Assembly (NCBI RefSeq): GCF_003991875.1
Contig: NZ_CP031423.1
Coordinates: forward strand, 1,612,001-1,676,000
Source: Microbacterium lemovicicum
Lineage (GTDB): Bacteria; Actinomycetota; Actinomycetes; Actinomycetales; Microbacteriaceae
Length of the DNA: 64,000 nt
Direction: 5' to 3'
Below are positions 27,200 to 36,252 of this stretch, piece after piece. Both the position numbers and the translations under genes were made by a program. The stretch's first letter is position 1. Each line of letters begins with the position of its first letter. The notes beneath the pieces are model-generated. The model did not search any database and was not told the DNA's origin. It saw only the letters and a program-made list of their open reading frames with translations.

Positions 27200-29626
27200 T
27201 CACCCGCCGCGCTCGCGCCAGACCTGGAGCACGCCGTCGGCACTCCAGACGCAGATCATCCCGTTCCGATCGCTGCGTGCGACGGCCATGCGCGTGTCGG
27301 ACAGAATGGCCAGCGTCTCGGCCCGGGGATGCCCGTAGTCGTTGTCGAGCCCCACCGGGATCAGCGCGACGGCGGCGCCGAGCGTCCGGTAGAGAGCCGG
27401 GTCCTGGTCGCCGCTGCCGTGGTGGGCCACCTTCACGACCTCATAGGGCGTGTCGAGCGTGCCGGCCCGCGCGAGGGCGCGCTGCGCGAGTCCGGAGAGA
27501 TCGGCGAGGAAGAGCGACGTGGGCACGCCGCCGCCGCGGATATCGACCACCACGCCCGCGTCGTTGCCCGGCGGGAACGCCTTGCTGCCCGCTCGCGGCC
27601 ACAGCACCCTCCACATCGCGCCGCCCAGCACGCCGCGGGATCCGGCGTGGACCTCGCTGACGACCGCTCCTCCGCCGCGCAGATCGGTGAGCAGCCGGGA
27701 GTCCGCCGCATCGGCCGGCGGGCCGTGCACGACCAGGCCCACCCGTCCGGCCAGCGACGCCGCCCCGCCCGCATGGTCGAGATCGAAGTGGGTGAGCACC
27801 AGGAGGTCGATACGGGCGATGCCGAGGCGGTCGAGGCAGACGGCGAGCGGCGTCGGGTCGGGCCCGGTGTCGATGAGGGCGGTCGCCTCATGCGATCGGA
27901 CCACGACGGCGTCTCCCTGTCCGACGTCGCAGACCGCGATCGCCCAGGCTGCCGGCACGGTGAGACCGCCCACCGGCCCGCTGAGAGCCGCGCCCCCGGC
28001 GGTGGTGCCGACCACGACGGCGAGAGAGGTCGCGGAGAGCGCGCTCACGATGCGATGCCACCGTGCGGCATCCGTCCGTCGTCCGACGATGACGATCCCG
28101 AGAGCGAGCCCGAGGAGGGCGAGGGCCGCCACCCCGGCCCAGCCGCCGAGCCAGGGCACGGCGTTGCCGGGGAGGGCGGCGAAGGTCTGAGCGGTGCCGG
28201 CGATCCAGGCGGCGGGCAGCCACGCGAGGGCGGCGAGCCCGGACTGCACGAGGGGCAGGGGTGCGCTCAGGCACGCCGCCAGGCCGATCACGGTCGCGAG
28301 CGGCGCGGCCGGCGCGGCGAGGAGGTTGGCCACAACGCCGTAGAGCGGCACCACGGGAGTGATGAGCACGAGGAGCGGTCCGCACGCGAGCTGGGCCGCC
28401 AGCGGCACGGACAGGGCGAGAGCCACGGGCCGCGGCATCCATCGTCCGAGACCCGTCGCGAGCGGGCGCGCGAACAGCAGCAGCGACGCCGTCGCCACCG
28501 TCGACAGGGCGAAACCCAGCGAGCCGGCCAGCCAGGGGTCGAGCACGAGGATGATCGCGACGGCCAGCGACACCACGGCGGTGCCGGCACCCGTGCGCCC
28601 GACGAGCACCGCGATCATCGCCACGGCCGCCATGGCTGCGGCCCGCACCACGCTGGGCTCGGGGGTGACGAGCAGCACGAAGCCGGCCAGCACGGAGAGC
28701 CCGGCCGCCACTCGCAGACCGCGCCGCAGACCCAGTGCGGACGCCGCGGCGAAGGCCAGGCCGACGACGAGCGCGCAGTTGGCGCCGGATACCGCGGTGA
28801 GGTGCGACAGGCTCGACGCCTTCATCGCGACGTCGAGATCGGCGTCGACGGCGGAGGTGTCGCCGACGGCGAGGCCGGGGAGGAGCCCCGCACCGGGCGG
28901 GGGCAGCCCGTCGGCCGCAGCGACCAGCGAGGTCCGCAGGTCGGCCGCCGCGCCGACGGCACCCTCGGGCGGGGAGCGCACCTCCAGCGGCCCGGCGGCC
29001 GTTACGTCCAGGACCGCCCGGTCGCCGGGATCGGCGGGTCGCACCGTGCCGCCCACCTCGACCACGGCCCCCACGTCGGTCAGCCCGCCCGGATCGAGGT
29101 CGTCCGCCGCCAGGATCACGGCGACCGGCACGTCGACCGCGAACCGCTGCGCGCCGATGGCGACGCGCTGCGCCTGCGCGTCGAACGCGAGGCGGTCGCT
29201 CCCCCAGCGCTCCACCTTCCCGGTGACGGTCACGAGCACGCTGACCGCGCGTCCGCCCGAGATCGGCAGCGCGGCCGCCGCGTCGCGCGCGGGCTGCGCG
29301 AGCACGACGGAGGATGCTGCGGCGGCAGCGGTGCTCAGAGTCACCACGACGAGGACGACGGCGATCCGGCGTCGTCGCTCCCCCGCCGAGTCGATGACGT
29401 CCCGGTCGCCCCGCGGCCTGCGGGCGATACGCAGCGCCAGAACCCCGAGGGCCACCAGCGCCGACGCCCACAGCGTCAGGGCCACCCCGGGCCCTGCAGC
29501 GGGCTCGATCGTCGTCCAGCCCGCGACCGCCCACGTCGTCAGCGCCACCGGGGCCGTGCGCAGCGCCCGCAGCGTCCGCCGACGACCACGGGCCACGGCC
29601 GGGACGGCGTGCGCAGGCGTCGTCAC
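27200..29626 (-). CDS. comEC: ComEC/Rec2-family DNA-uptake membrane protein
   Basis: An 808-residue polytopic protein. Two N-terminal helices are followed by a soluble OB-like region (about 120-230), the competence domain with around eight helices (about 245-520; SHLTAVSGANCALVVGLAFA), and a C-terminal metallo-beta-lactamase domain (about 560-800; LTHFDLDHAGG and VAHHGSGDQD). ComEC forms the channel for single-stranded DNA in naturally competent bacteria (family knowledge). The metal ligands are intact, so there is no sign of decay. The start is a GTG at 29626 overlapping the comEA stop (GTGA). Actinobacteria carry the pair widely, but competence is rarely shown. Confidence 0.93.
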   Translation of the reverse strand: MTTPAHAVPAVARGRRRTLRALRTAPVALTTWAVAGWTTIEPAAGPGVALTLWASALVALGVLALRIARRPRGDRDVIDSAGERRRRIAVVLVVVTLSTAAAAASSVVLAQPARDAAAALPISGGRAVSVLVTVTGKVERWGSDRLAFDAQAQRVAIGAQRFAVDVPVAVILAADDLDPGGLTDVGAVVEVGGTVRPADPGDRAVLDVTAAGPLEVRSPPEGAVGAAADLRTSLVAAADGLPPPGAGLLPGLAVGDTSAVDADLDVAMKASSLSHLTAVSGANCALVVGLAFAAASALGLRRGLRVAAGLSVLAGFVLLVTPEPSVVRAAAMAAVAMIAVLVGRTGAGTAVVSLAVAIILVLDPWLAGSLGFALSTVATASLLLFARPLATGLGRWMPRPVALALSVPLAAQLACGPLLVLITPVVPLYGVVANLLAAPAAPLATVIGLAACLSAPLPLVQSGLAALAWLPAAWIAGTAQTFAALPGNAVPWLGGWAGVAALALLGLALGIVIVGRRTDAARWHRIVSALSATSLAVVVGTTAGGAALSGPVGGLTVPAAWAIAVCDVGQGDAVVVRSHEATALIDTGPDPTPLAVCLDRLGIARIDLLVLTHFDLDHAGGAASLAGRVGLVVHGPPADAADSRLLTDLRGGGAVVSEVHAGSRGVLGGAMWRVLWPRAGSKAFPPGNDAGVVVDIRGGGVPTSLFLADLSGLAQRALARAGTLDTPYEVVKVAHHGSGDQDPALYRTLGAAVALIPVGLDNDYGHPRAETLAILSDTRMAVARSDRNGMICVWSADGVLQVWRERGG

Positions 29627-30273
29627 ACCGTCACCAGCTCACGCAGGCTCTCGAGCATCTTCTCGCCGATCCCCGGCACGGCGAGGAGGTCCTCGACGCT
29701 CGTGAAGCGCCCGTTGTCGTCGCGCCATCGGATGATGCGCTGCGCCATCGCCGGCCCGATGCGCGGCAGGGTGTCGAGCGCCGCCTCGTCCGCGGTGTTG
29801 AGGTTCACCCGCCCATCGCCCGGCGCTCCGGCACCCGCGCCCCCGGAGCCGCCGCCCGACCCGACCACGCCCGTCCCGCCGGCGGCGGGCACCTCCCCCA
29901 CCGCGGGAATCCTCAGCTGCTCGCCGTCGCTCAGCGGTCGCGCCAGGTTCACCCCCGTGCGGTCGGCCGTCGGGAGGAACCCGGATGCCGCGGCCACCGC
30001 ATCCACGACCCGGCTCCCCGCCGGCAGCACGAACAGTCCCGGCTGCCCGACGGCTCCCAGGACGTGCACGTACAGCGAGCCGGTCATGACGTCAGCGCCG
30101 ACCGCAGCCGGGCCGTCTTCGACGATCGCCACCGTCTCGATGGGCGCACCGGCCGCGCGCAGGATGCCGATGCCCACGGTGGCGGCGAGCGCCACGAGGA
30201 CGATGACGACGGCCGCCCCCACGCCGAGCCGGCGCCGCGCGGCGGCGCGGGGCGGCTCGGCGGGGGTGCTCAC
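29623..30273 (-). CDS. comEA: ComEA-family helix-hairpin-helix DNA-binding protein
   Basis: A 216-residue protein with one N-terminal membrane helix (about residues 14-38), an SLBB domain (about 65-115; LYVHVLGAVGQPGLFVLPAG), a Gly/Ala-rich linker, and a C-terminal double helix-hairpin-helix (about 155-212; VNLNTADEAALDTLPRIGP). ComEA holds double-stranded DNA at the outer face of the membrane and passes it to ComEC. The start is a GTG at 30273 with TAGCCT ending 6 nt upstream. It is coupled to comEC by a four-base overlap. Confidence 0.93.
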   Translation of the reverse strand: MSTPAEPPRAAARRRLGVGAAVVIVLVALAATVGIGILRAAGAPIETVAIVEDGPAAVGADVMTGSLYVHVLGAVGQPGLFVLPAGSRVVDAVAAASGFLPTADRTGVNLARPLSDGEQLRIPAVGEVPAAGGTGVVGSGGGSGGAGAGAPGDGRVNLNTADEAALDTLPRIGPAMAQRIIRWRDDNGRFTSVEDLLAVPGIGEKMLESLRELVTV

Positions 30274-30279
30274 CGATCC

Positions 30280-30285
30280 AGGCTA
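30280..30285 (-). promoter_or_regulatory. -10 hexamer of the comEA-comEC unit
   Basis: TAGCCT on the minus strand, 6 nt before the GTG at 30273. Confidence 0.55.
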
Positions 30286-30382
30286 GGAATGCCCGGACGA
30301 TCAGCTCCTCGGCGCCGAGGCGATCAGCGCGCTGGCCCCCGAAGGCAGGCCCTGGGGAGGAGCGTCACCGCGCGGGCAGCCT

Positions 30383-30424
30383 GGAGACGGAGGTCGCCGT
30401 TCAAGCCGGAGACGGAGGTCGCCG
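30383..30424. repeat. Two direct 17-bp repeats between comEA and leuS
   Basis: GGAGACGGAGGTCGCCG occurs at 30383-30399 and again at 30408-30424. A perfect 14-bp palindrome, CCTCGGCGCCGAGG, lies nearby at about 30308. They fall in the 173-bp gap behind leuS and may mark its terminator region. Confidence 0.6.
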
Positions 30425-30446
30425 CCCGCGCAGGCCGCGGCCGGGG

Positions 30447-33041
30447 TCAGCGTGTGCTGAGGCTGACGACCTTCGGCGGTCGCACGACGGCGCGGACGAC
30501 TTCGCGGTCGCCGAGCGACCGCTGCACGCGCGCATCCCCGCGGGCGAGACGCTCGAGCTCCGCCGCGTCGATGCGCGCCGACACCTCGAGGGTCGCGCGC
30601 ACCTTGCCGTCGATCTGCACGACGGCGGTCACGGTGTCCTCGACCAGCAGGGTCGGGTCGGCGGCACGCCACGGCACGAGGCCGACGAACGGCTTGTAGC
30701 CGAGGATCTCCCACATCTCCTCCGCGGTGTGCGGGGCGAAGAGGTCGAGCACCATGGCGGTCACCTCGGCGGCCTCGCGCACGGCGGGGTCGGCGGGGCC
30801 GGCGCCGGAGTCGATGGTCTTGCGGGTGGCGTTGACCAGCTCCATCAGACGCGCCAGGACGACGTTGAACTTCGTCTGCTCGACCAGGCCCGGGGCGTCG
30901 GCGAGCAGACGGTGCGTGACACGGCGGAGCGCAGCATCCCCCTCCGCCCAGATCACGTCGGGGTGGCTGGTGACGTCCGAGGCGACGCGCCACGCGCGGG
31001 CCAGGAACTTCTGCGCACCGGTGGTCGAGACGTCCTCCCACTGGATGTCGTCTTCGACGGGACCGGCGAAGGCGATCGCGACGCGCACGGCGTCGGCACC
31101 CGGGTCCTTCATGCTCGCGGCGAACTCGACGAGGTTGCCCTTGCTCTTGGACATCTTCGAGCCGTCCAGCAGCACCATGCCCTGGTTGATCAGGCTCGAG
31201 AAGGGCTCGGTGAACTCGATCAGCCCCATGTCGAACAGCACCTTGGTGATGAAGCGCGCGTACAGCAGGTGCAGGATCGCGTGCTCGACGCCGCCGATGT
31301 ACGAGTCGACCGGAGCCCACTTGTCGGCCTCACGGGGCGGGAAGGCCTGATCGGCGCTCCGAGGCGCCAGGAAGCGCAGGAAGTACCAGGAGCTGTCGAC
31401 GAACGTGTCCATCGTGTCCGCGTCGCGCAGCGCCGGCTCGCCCGTCTCGGGGTCGACCGTCTCGACCCACTCGGTGGCTGCCCCCAGGGGCGACGTGCCC
31501 CGCGGCGCGAGGTCGAGGCCCTGCGCGTCGGGCAGCATCAGCGGCAGCTGGTCGTCGGGCACCGGCACGATGCGGCCGTCCTCGGTGTGGATCATCGGGA
31601 TCGGCGTGCCCCAGAACCGCTGACGCGAGATCAGCCAGTCGCGGAGGCGGTACGTCTTCGAGGCGCGCCCGGCGCCCTTGGACTGCAGCTGCTCGATGAT
31701 CCGCGTGATCGCGTTGCGCTTGGAGAGTCCGTCCAGCGACCCCGAATTGATCATGCGACCCTCGCCCGTGAGGGCGATCCCGGTGCGGGCGGGGTTCAGA
31801 TCGTCGATGGATGCGTCGTCCCCGTCCGTCGGATCGATGGGGTCGCCGTTCTCGTCCAGTTCGATGACGGGGATCGCCCCAGTGATCGGAGCCGTCGTGT
31901 CGACCACCACACGGACCGGCAGGTCGAAGGCGCGCGCGAAGTCGAGGTCGCGCTGGTCGTGGGCGGGGACCGCCATGACCGCGCCGTGGCCGTAGTCGGC
32001 CAGCACGTAGTCGGCCGCCCAGATCGGCAGCCGCTCGCCGTTGATGGGGTTGACGGCGAAGCGGTCCAGGAACACGCCGGTCTTCGGGCGGTCGGTCGCC
32101 TGACGGGCGATGTCGGTCTCGCGCTGCACGCCCTCCAGGTAGGTCTGGAAGCGTGCCTGCACCTCCGGCGTGGAGCCCTCGGCGAGCTCGGCGGCCAGGT
32201 CGCTGTCGGGGGCGACCACCATGAACGTGGCGCCGTACAGCGTGTCGGGGCGGGTGGAGAAGACGGTGATCTTCTCGTCGCGGCCCTCGATCTCGAAGTC
32301 GATGTCGGCTCCGACCGAGCGGCCGATCCAGTTGCGCTGCATCCGGATGACCTTCTGCGGCCACGAGCCCTCGAGCTGGTTCAGGTCGTCCAGCAGGCGG
32401 TCGGCGTAGTCGGTGATCTTGAAGTACCACTGGGTGAGCTTCTTCTTCACGACCTCGGCGCCGCACCGCTCGCAGTGGCCGTCGACGACCTGCTCGTTGG
32501 CGAGCACCGTCTGGTCGTTCGGGCACCAGTTGACCGGGCTCTCCTTGCGGTAGGCCAGGCCCCGCTCGTACAGCTTCTGGAACAGCCACTGGTTCCAGCG
32601 GTAGTACTCGGGGTCGCTGGTGTGCAGCACCCGGCTCCAGTCGTACGACGTGCCGAAGTTGCCCAGGCTCTCGCGCTGCTGGGCGATGTTCGCGTAGGTC
32701 CACTCGCGCGGATCGGCGCCGCGCTGGATGGCGGCGTTCTCGGCGGGGAGGCCGAAGGAGTCCCAGCCGACCGGGTTCAGGACGTTGTAGCCGCGGTGGC
32801 GCCAGAAGCGTGCGACCGCGTCGACGTAGGCGTAGTTCTCGGCGTGGCCCATGTGCATGTCGCCCGAGGGGTACGGGAACATCCCGAGCACGTACTTGCG
32901 CGGACGCGCGTCGTCGTCGCCGCCGGTGCGGAACGGGTCGGCGTCCCGCCAGCGGGACTGCCACTTCTCCTGGATGGCGTAGGCGTCGAAGCCGGGGCCG
33001 TCCGGAGTGGGCACGGCGGAGGTCGAGGAGTTCTGCGACAA
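30447..33041 (-). CDS. leuS: Leucine-tRNA ligase
   Basis: An 864-residue class Ia synthetase that charges tRNA-Leu. The HIGH motif is HMGH at 63-66 ([20 protein letters not shown]), the editing domain spans about 240-430, and [11 protein letters not shown] is the KMSKS loop. A zinc-type pair CERCG lies near residue 190. Length is normal. The first possible start is a TTG at 33041 preceded by a C-rich stretch with no Shine-Dalgarno; a GTG at 33014 (residue 10) is an alternative. The true start is therefore uncertain by nine residues. leuS and the leuA leader both respond, directly or indirectly, to leucine supply. Confidence 0.96.
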   Translation of the reverse strand: MSQNSSTSAVPTPDGPGFDAYAIQEKWQSRWRDADPFRTGGDDDARPRKYVLGMFPYPSGDMHMGHAENYAYVDAVARFWRHRGYNVLNPVGWDSFGLPAENAAIQRGADPREWTYANIAQQRESLGNFGTSYDWSRVLHTSDPEYYRWNQWLFQKLYERGLAYRKESPVNWCPNDQTVLANEQVVDGHCERCGAEVVKKKLTQWYFKITDYADRLLDDLNQLEGSWPQKVIRMQRNWIGRSVGADIDFEIEGRDEKITVFSTRPDTLYGATFMVVAPDSDLAAELAEGSTPEVQARFQTYLEGVQRETDIARQATDRPKTGVFLDRFAVNPINGERLPIWAADYVLADYGHGAVMAVPAHDQRDLDFARAFDLPVRVVVDTTAPITGAIPVIELDENGDPIDPTDGDDASIDDLNPARTGIALTGEGRMINSGSLDGLSKRNAITRIIEQLQSKGAGRASKTYRLRDWLISRQRFWGTPIPMIHTEDGRIVPVPDDQLPLMLPDAQGLDLAPRGTSPLGAATEWVETVDPETGEPALRDADTMDTFVDSSWYFLRFLAPRSADQAFPPREADKWAPVDSYIGGVEHAILHLLYARFITKVLFDMGLIEFTEPFSSLINQGMVLLDGSKMSKSKGNLVEFAASMKDPGADAVRVAIAFAGPVEDDIQWEDVSTTGAQKFLARAWRVASDVTSHPDVIWAEGDAALRRVTHRLLADAPGLVEQTKFNVVLARLMELVNATRKTIDSGAGPADPAVREAAEVTAMVLDLFAPHTAEEMWEILGYKPFVGLVPWRAADPTLLVEDTVTAVVQIDGKVRATLEVSARIDAAELERLARGDARVQRSLGDREVVRAVVRPPKVVSLSTR

Positions 33042-33113
33042 GGGGGGAGGCCAATCGTGTGGTGCGAGAAGATGCGCACGGGACGCGCCCTCCAGGCTAC
33101 CGCGCCGCGCTCC

Positions 33114-34424
33114 TCACCATCCCGCGGGCAGTGCGGCGCCCAACGCTGTGAGCGGACCGCGGGCCTTGATGCCCACCTCCGCGACCTCGGCGGCCGGGTC
33201 GGACCCCCAGGTGATGCCCCCGCCGGCGCCGACGAACGCACCGCCCGGATACGTCACGATCGACCGGATGACCATGGCGAGGTCGAGCGCGCCGTCGTCG
33301 CCCACCCAGCCGAAGCATCCCGCGAAGACGCCACGGGGCGCGCCCTCGAGCCCGTGCAGCAGCGTCATGGCGGAGAGCTTCGGGGCGCCCGTCATGCTGC
33401 CGGCCGGGAAGGTCGCATCGAGGAGGTCGCCGACCGTCGTACCGGGCTGCAGCGTGCCCGCGACCGCGCTCACGAGCTGGTGCACGGCGGGATAGGACTC
33501 CACCGCGAACAGCTCCGTCACGGCGACCGATCCGGGCTCGCACACGCGCGAGAGGTCGTTGCGCATGAGGTCGACGATCATGACGTTCTCGGCGCGCTCC
33601 TTCGCGCTGGCGAGCAGCTCGTCGGCGAGCGCGACGTCGGCCGCCGCGTCCGCCGAGCGCGGACGCGTGCCCTTGATCGGACGGGTGCGCACCCTGCCCG
33701 CCTCGACCGCCAGGAACTGCTCGGGGCTGGCGCTCGCGAGCGCGACGTCACCCGAGCGGATGAACCCGGCGTGGTGGGCGGGCGTCGCGGCGCGAAGGGC
33801 GAGGAAGGATGCCACGGGGTCGACGTCGCCCGTGACGGAGAAGCGCGTCGTCAGGCACAGCTGATACGCGTCGCCCTCACGGATCGCGTCGCGGCAGCGG
33901 CTCACGAGCGCGGCGTACTCCGCGGGGGTGTGGCGGGCCTCCGCCTCGCCCGCGGCGATCCGCACCGGCTGCGGACCGGAGGCCGCGGCATCCGCCCATG
34001 TCATGACGGTCTCGGCGTATGCGGCGACCTCGCCCTCCGGCGCGACAGCCCAGACGGCGCGCGCGGCGTGGTCGAACGCGACGAAGCGGTCCACGCGCAG
34101 CCACAGCTCCTGAGGGGCGCGCGGATCCCCCGCCGCCACCGGCGCACCCGCACGCGCCGCTCCCCCCTCGTAGCCGAGCCAGCCGACCCAGCCGCCCCGG
34201 AAGGGTCCGGAGGCGGCGTCCGCCCGCTCACGTGCGCAGCGCACCGCGCTCACGCGGGTCGGATCGGCCTCCGGCACGCCGATGCCGAGCCAGCTCCATC
34301 CGGCGTCCGATGCCGGTCCCGCGTCGAGCCAGAAGGCGTGCGGATGCTGCGCCGGGCCCCCGCGGAAGACCGCCTCCGGATCCCGCCAGCCGTCGAGGAG
34401 GACGGCGGACGGTGCGGCGATCAC
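33114..34424 (-). CDS. pabB: Aminodeoxychorismate synthase component I
   Basis: A chorismate-binding enzyme of about 436 residues that makes 4-amino-4-deoxychorismate for folate. The key motif TRPIKGTRPR carries the Lys that marks PabB; anthranilate synthase TrpE has Ala there. ENVMIVDLMRNDLSRV and FPAGSMTGAPK are the other family blocks. A GTG at 34430 gives two more residues, but it abuts the -10 box, so a transcript would start too late to include it; I prefer the GTG at 34424. folC, the later folate gene, lies 19 kb away. It is divergent from the DedA gene with only 42 bp between. Confidence 0.92.
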   Translation of the reverse strand: MIAAPSAVLLDGWRDPEAVFRGGPAQHPHAFWLDAGPASDAGWSWLGIGVPEADPTRVSAVRCARERADAASGPFRGGWVGWLGYEGGAARAGAPVAAGDPRAPQELWLRVDRFVAFDHAARAVWAVAPEGEVAAYAETVMTWADAAASGPQPVRIAAGEAEARHTPAEYAALVSRCRDAIREGDAYQLCLTTRFSVTGDVDPVASFLALRAATPAHHAGFIRSGDVALASASPEQFLAVEAGRVRTRPIKGTRPRSADAAADVALADELLASAKERAENVMIVDLMRNDLSRVCEPGSVAVTELFAVESYPAVHQLVSAVAGTLQPGTTVGDLLDATFPAGSMTGAPKLSAMTLLHGLEGAPRGVFAGCFGWVGDDGALDLAMVIRSIVTYPGGAFVGAGGGITWGSDPAAEVAEVGIKARGPLTALGAALPAGW

Positions 34425-34430
34425 GTTCAC

Positions 34431-34436
34431 AGGCTA
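34431..34436 (-). promoter_or_regulatory. -10 hexamer of pabB
   Basis: TAGCCT on the minus strand ends 6 nt before the GTG at 34424 and touches the GTG at 34430, which argues for the inner start. Confidence 0.5.
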
Positions 34437-34453
34437 GACGGACCCCGGCGCCC

Positions 34454-34459
34454 TAGGCT
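34454..34459 (+). promoter_or_regulatory. -10 hexamer of the DedA-family gene
   Basis: TAGGCT ends 7 nt before the GTG at 34467. It is back to back with the pabB promoter. Confidence 0.5.
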
Positions 34460-34466
34460 CATCAAG

Positions 34467-35156
34467 GTGAACGAGATCCTCACCTGGCTGCTGGACGCGG
34501 TGCAGAGCGTCGACCCTGTTCTGCGCACCGTGCTGGCCGGTGTCGCGATCATGCTCGAGACCAGCGTGCTCATCGGACTCTTCTTCCCAGGCGACACGGT
34601 CGTCATCGTCGCCGGCACCGCCGTCGGCAGCGTCGGAGAAGGCGTGCTGCTCGGCGTCGCGGTCGTGCTCGGCGCGCTGGCCGGCGAGAGCATCGGCTTC
34701 CTGCTCGGGCGTCTGCTCGGCCCCCGCATTCGCGCGTCGCGGCTCGGGAGGCGCATCGGCGAGGCGAACTGGGTGCGCTCCGAGCGCTACCTCGAGCGGC
34801 GCGGCGGGCCGGCGATCTTCCTGTCGCGGTTCCTGCCGGTGCTGCACTCGCTCGTCCCCCTCACCGTCGGCATGAGCGGATACTCCTACCGCCGCTTCAT
34901 CGCCTGGACCCTGCCGGCGTGCATCGTGTGGTCGTCGCTCTACATCGGCGTCGCGTCGCTGGCCGCCGGGACGTACCGCGAGCTCGCCGACCGGATCCAC
35001 TACGCGGGGTACATCTTCGTCGGCGTCATCGTGCTCTTCCTCGTGCTCATGGTGCTCAGCAAGAGGATCATCCAGCGGGTCGAGCGCTCGCACCTCGACG
35101 AGGAGCCGCCGCCCGCCATCGGACCGGATGGGACCCCGCTCGACGTGAAAGACTGA
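34467..35156 (+). CDS. DedA-family membrane protein
   Basis: A 229-residue membrane protein with the DedA (SNARE-associated/VTT) domain. FFPGDTVVIVAGTAVGS, the GESIGFLLGRLLG block and FLSRFLPVLHSLVPLTVGMSGY are the signatures, the last holding the conserved Arg and Pro of the re-entrant loops. DedA proteins recycle undecaprenyl phosphate or scramble lipids (recent family knowledge); which applies here is unknown. The C-terminal 25 residues are acidic and cytosolic. The start is a GTG at 34467. The next gene begins 5 nt after the stop and also concerns lipids, so the two may form a small lipid-handling operon. Confidence 0.9.
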   Translation: MNEILTWLLDAVQSVDPVLRTVLAGVAIMLETSVLIGLFFPGDTVVIVAGTAVGSVGEGVLLGVAVVLGALAGESIGFLLGRLLGPRIRASRLGRRIGEANWVRSERYLERRGGPAIFLSRFLPVLHSLVPLTVGMSGYSYRRFIAWTLPACIVWSSLYIGVASLAAGTYRELADRIHYAGYIFVGVIVLFLVLMVLSKRIIQRVERSHLDEEPPPAIGPDGTPLDVKD

Positions 35157-35161
35157 AGCGG

Positions 35162-36214
35162 ATGCCCCCCACCGCTGACGCGTCCGTCAATCCCAAGGTG
35201 CTCTGGATCGCGCGCCTCGAGTACCGCTTCCAGACCTGGCGAGAGCGCCGCGCCCGCGCGCGCGGACTCGTGCCCGCCGTCACGCCGTTCCCCGGCTACG
35301 GCGGACCCGACTGGGTGCGGGTGCTCGGCCGCGTGCTGATCGCCCCGCCCGCCCGCACGACCTCCCCCGGCGAGTACGCCAGCGTGCGGGGATGGCGCAG
35401 CTTCGTCGCGGTGCCCGTGGGCTACGCGCAGGTCACCGTCGTCATCGACGGGGTGTCGCACGACGTCGTCGCCGACCGCGGCGGCGTCGTCGACGTGCGG
35501 CTCCCGGCGTCGCTCCCTCCGGGCTGGCAGACGCTCACTGTCGCGGTGAAGGGCGGCAAGCCGGTCGAGACCCGCGTCTTCATCGTCGGAGCCGAGACGC
35601 GCTTCGGCGTCGTGTCCGACATCGACGACACCGTGATGGTGACCGCGCTGCCGCGTCCCTTCCTCGCGGCCTGGAACTCCTTCGTCGTCGACGAGCACGC
35701 CCGTCAGCCGGTCCCCGGGATGGCGGTGCTGCTCGAGCGGATCATCCGGGAGAACCCGGGGTCGCCGATCATCTACCTCTCGACGGGCGCCTGGAACATC
35801 GCCCCCACGCTGCTGCGCTTCCTGCACCGGCACCTGTTCCCGTCCGGCTCGGTGCTGCTGACCGACTGGGGCCCGACGCACGACCGCTGGTTCCGCAGCG
35901 GCAAGGTGCACAAGGAGTCGAACCTCCGACGCCTCGCCGAGGAGTTCCCGCACATCACGTGGCTGCTGTTCGGCGACGACGGCCAGCACGACGACGAGCT
36001 CTACACGAACTTCACCCGGAGCCACGCCGACCACGTGACGGCCGTCGCGATCCGGCGACTCTCCCCCGCGGAGGCGGTGCTGGCGGGTGGGCGCACGGTG
36101 GTCGTCGAGGACCACACGACGGCGGGGGTGCCGTGGGTGACGGGTTCCGACGGCGCGAGCCTGCAGGAGCGGCTCGAGGACGTCGGCATCCTGGAGCACG
36201 GCAGCCGTCCCTGA
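35162..36214 (+). CDS. App1-like phosphatidate phosphatase domain protein (DUF2183)
   Basis: A 350-residue HAD-type phosphatase. An N-terminal beta domain (about 60-145; VRGWRSFVAVPVGYAQVTVV) precedes the catalytic App1 domain: VVSDIDDTVMVT (about 155-166) carries the DxDxT-type nucleophile site, followed by IIYLSTGAWNIAPTL, LTDWGP and a late HITWLLFGDDGQHDDELY acidic motif. Yeast App1 dephosphorylates phosphatidic acid; the bacterial substrate is assumed by analogy. The ATG at 35162 lies 5 nt after the DedA stop, so the two are probably co-transcribed. There is no signal peptide. Confidence 0.88.
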   Translation: MPPTADASVNPKVLWIARLEYRFQTWRERRARARGLVPAVTPFPGYGGPDWVRVLGRVLIAPPARTTSPGEYASVRGWRSFVAVPVGYAQVTVVIDGVSHDVVADRGGVVDVRLPASLPPGWQTLTVAVKGGKPVETRVFIVGAETRFGVVSDIDDTVMVTALPRPFLAAWNSFVVDEHARQPVPGMAVLLERIIRENPGSPIIYLSTGAWNIAPTLLRFLHRHLFPSGSVLLTDWGPTHDRWFRSGKVHKESNLRRLAEEFPHITWLLFGDDGQHDDELYTNFTRSHADHVTAVAIRRLSPAEAVLAGGRTVVVEDHTTAGVPWVTGSDGASLQERLEDVGILEHGSRP

Positions 36215-36239
36215 CGACGACCGTGTCGGAGGTCGCGCG

Positions 36240-36245
36240 TACGCT
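36240..36245 (+). promoter_or_regulatory. -10 hexamer of the YedK/HMCES gene
   Basis: TACGCT ends 7 nt before the ATG at 36253, with no Shine-Dalgarno. Confidence 0.5.
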
Positions 36246-36252
36246 GAAGCGC

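Noticed and set aside
30729..35156. A 1475-codon open frame on the plus strand through leuS and pabB
   Set aside because: It is antisense to two certain genes. Such long open frames are expected opposite GC-rich codons; only its last 230 codons (DedA) are real.
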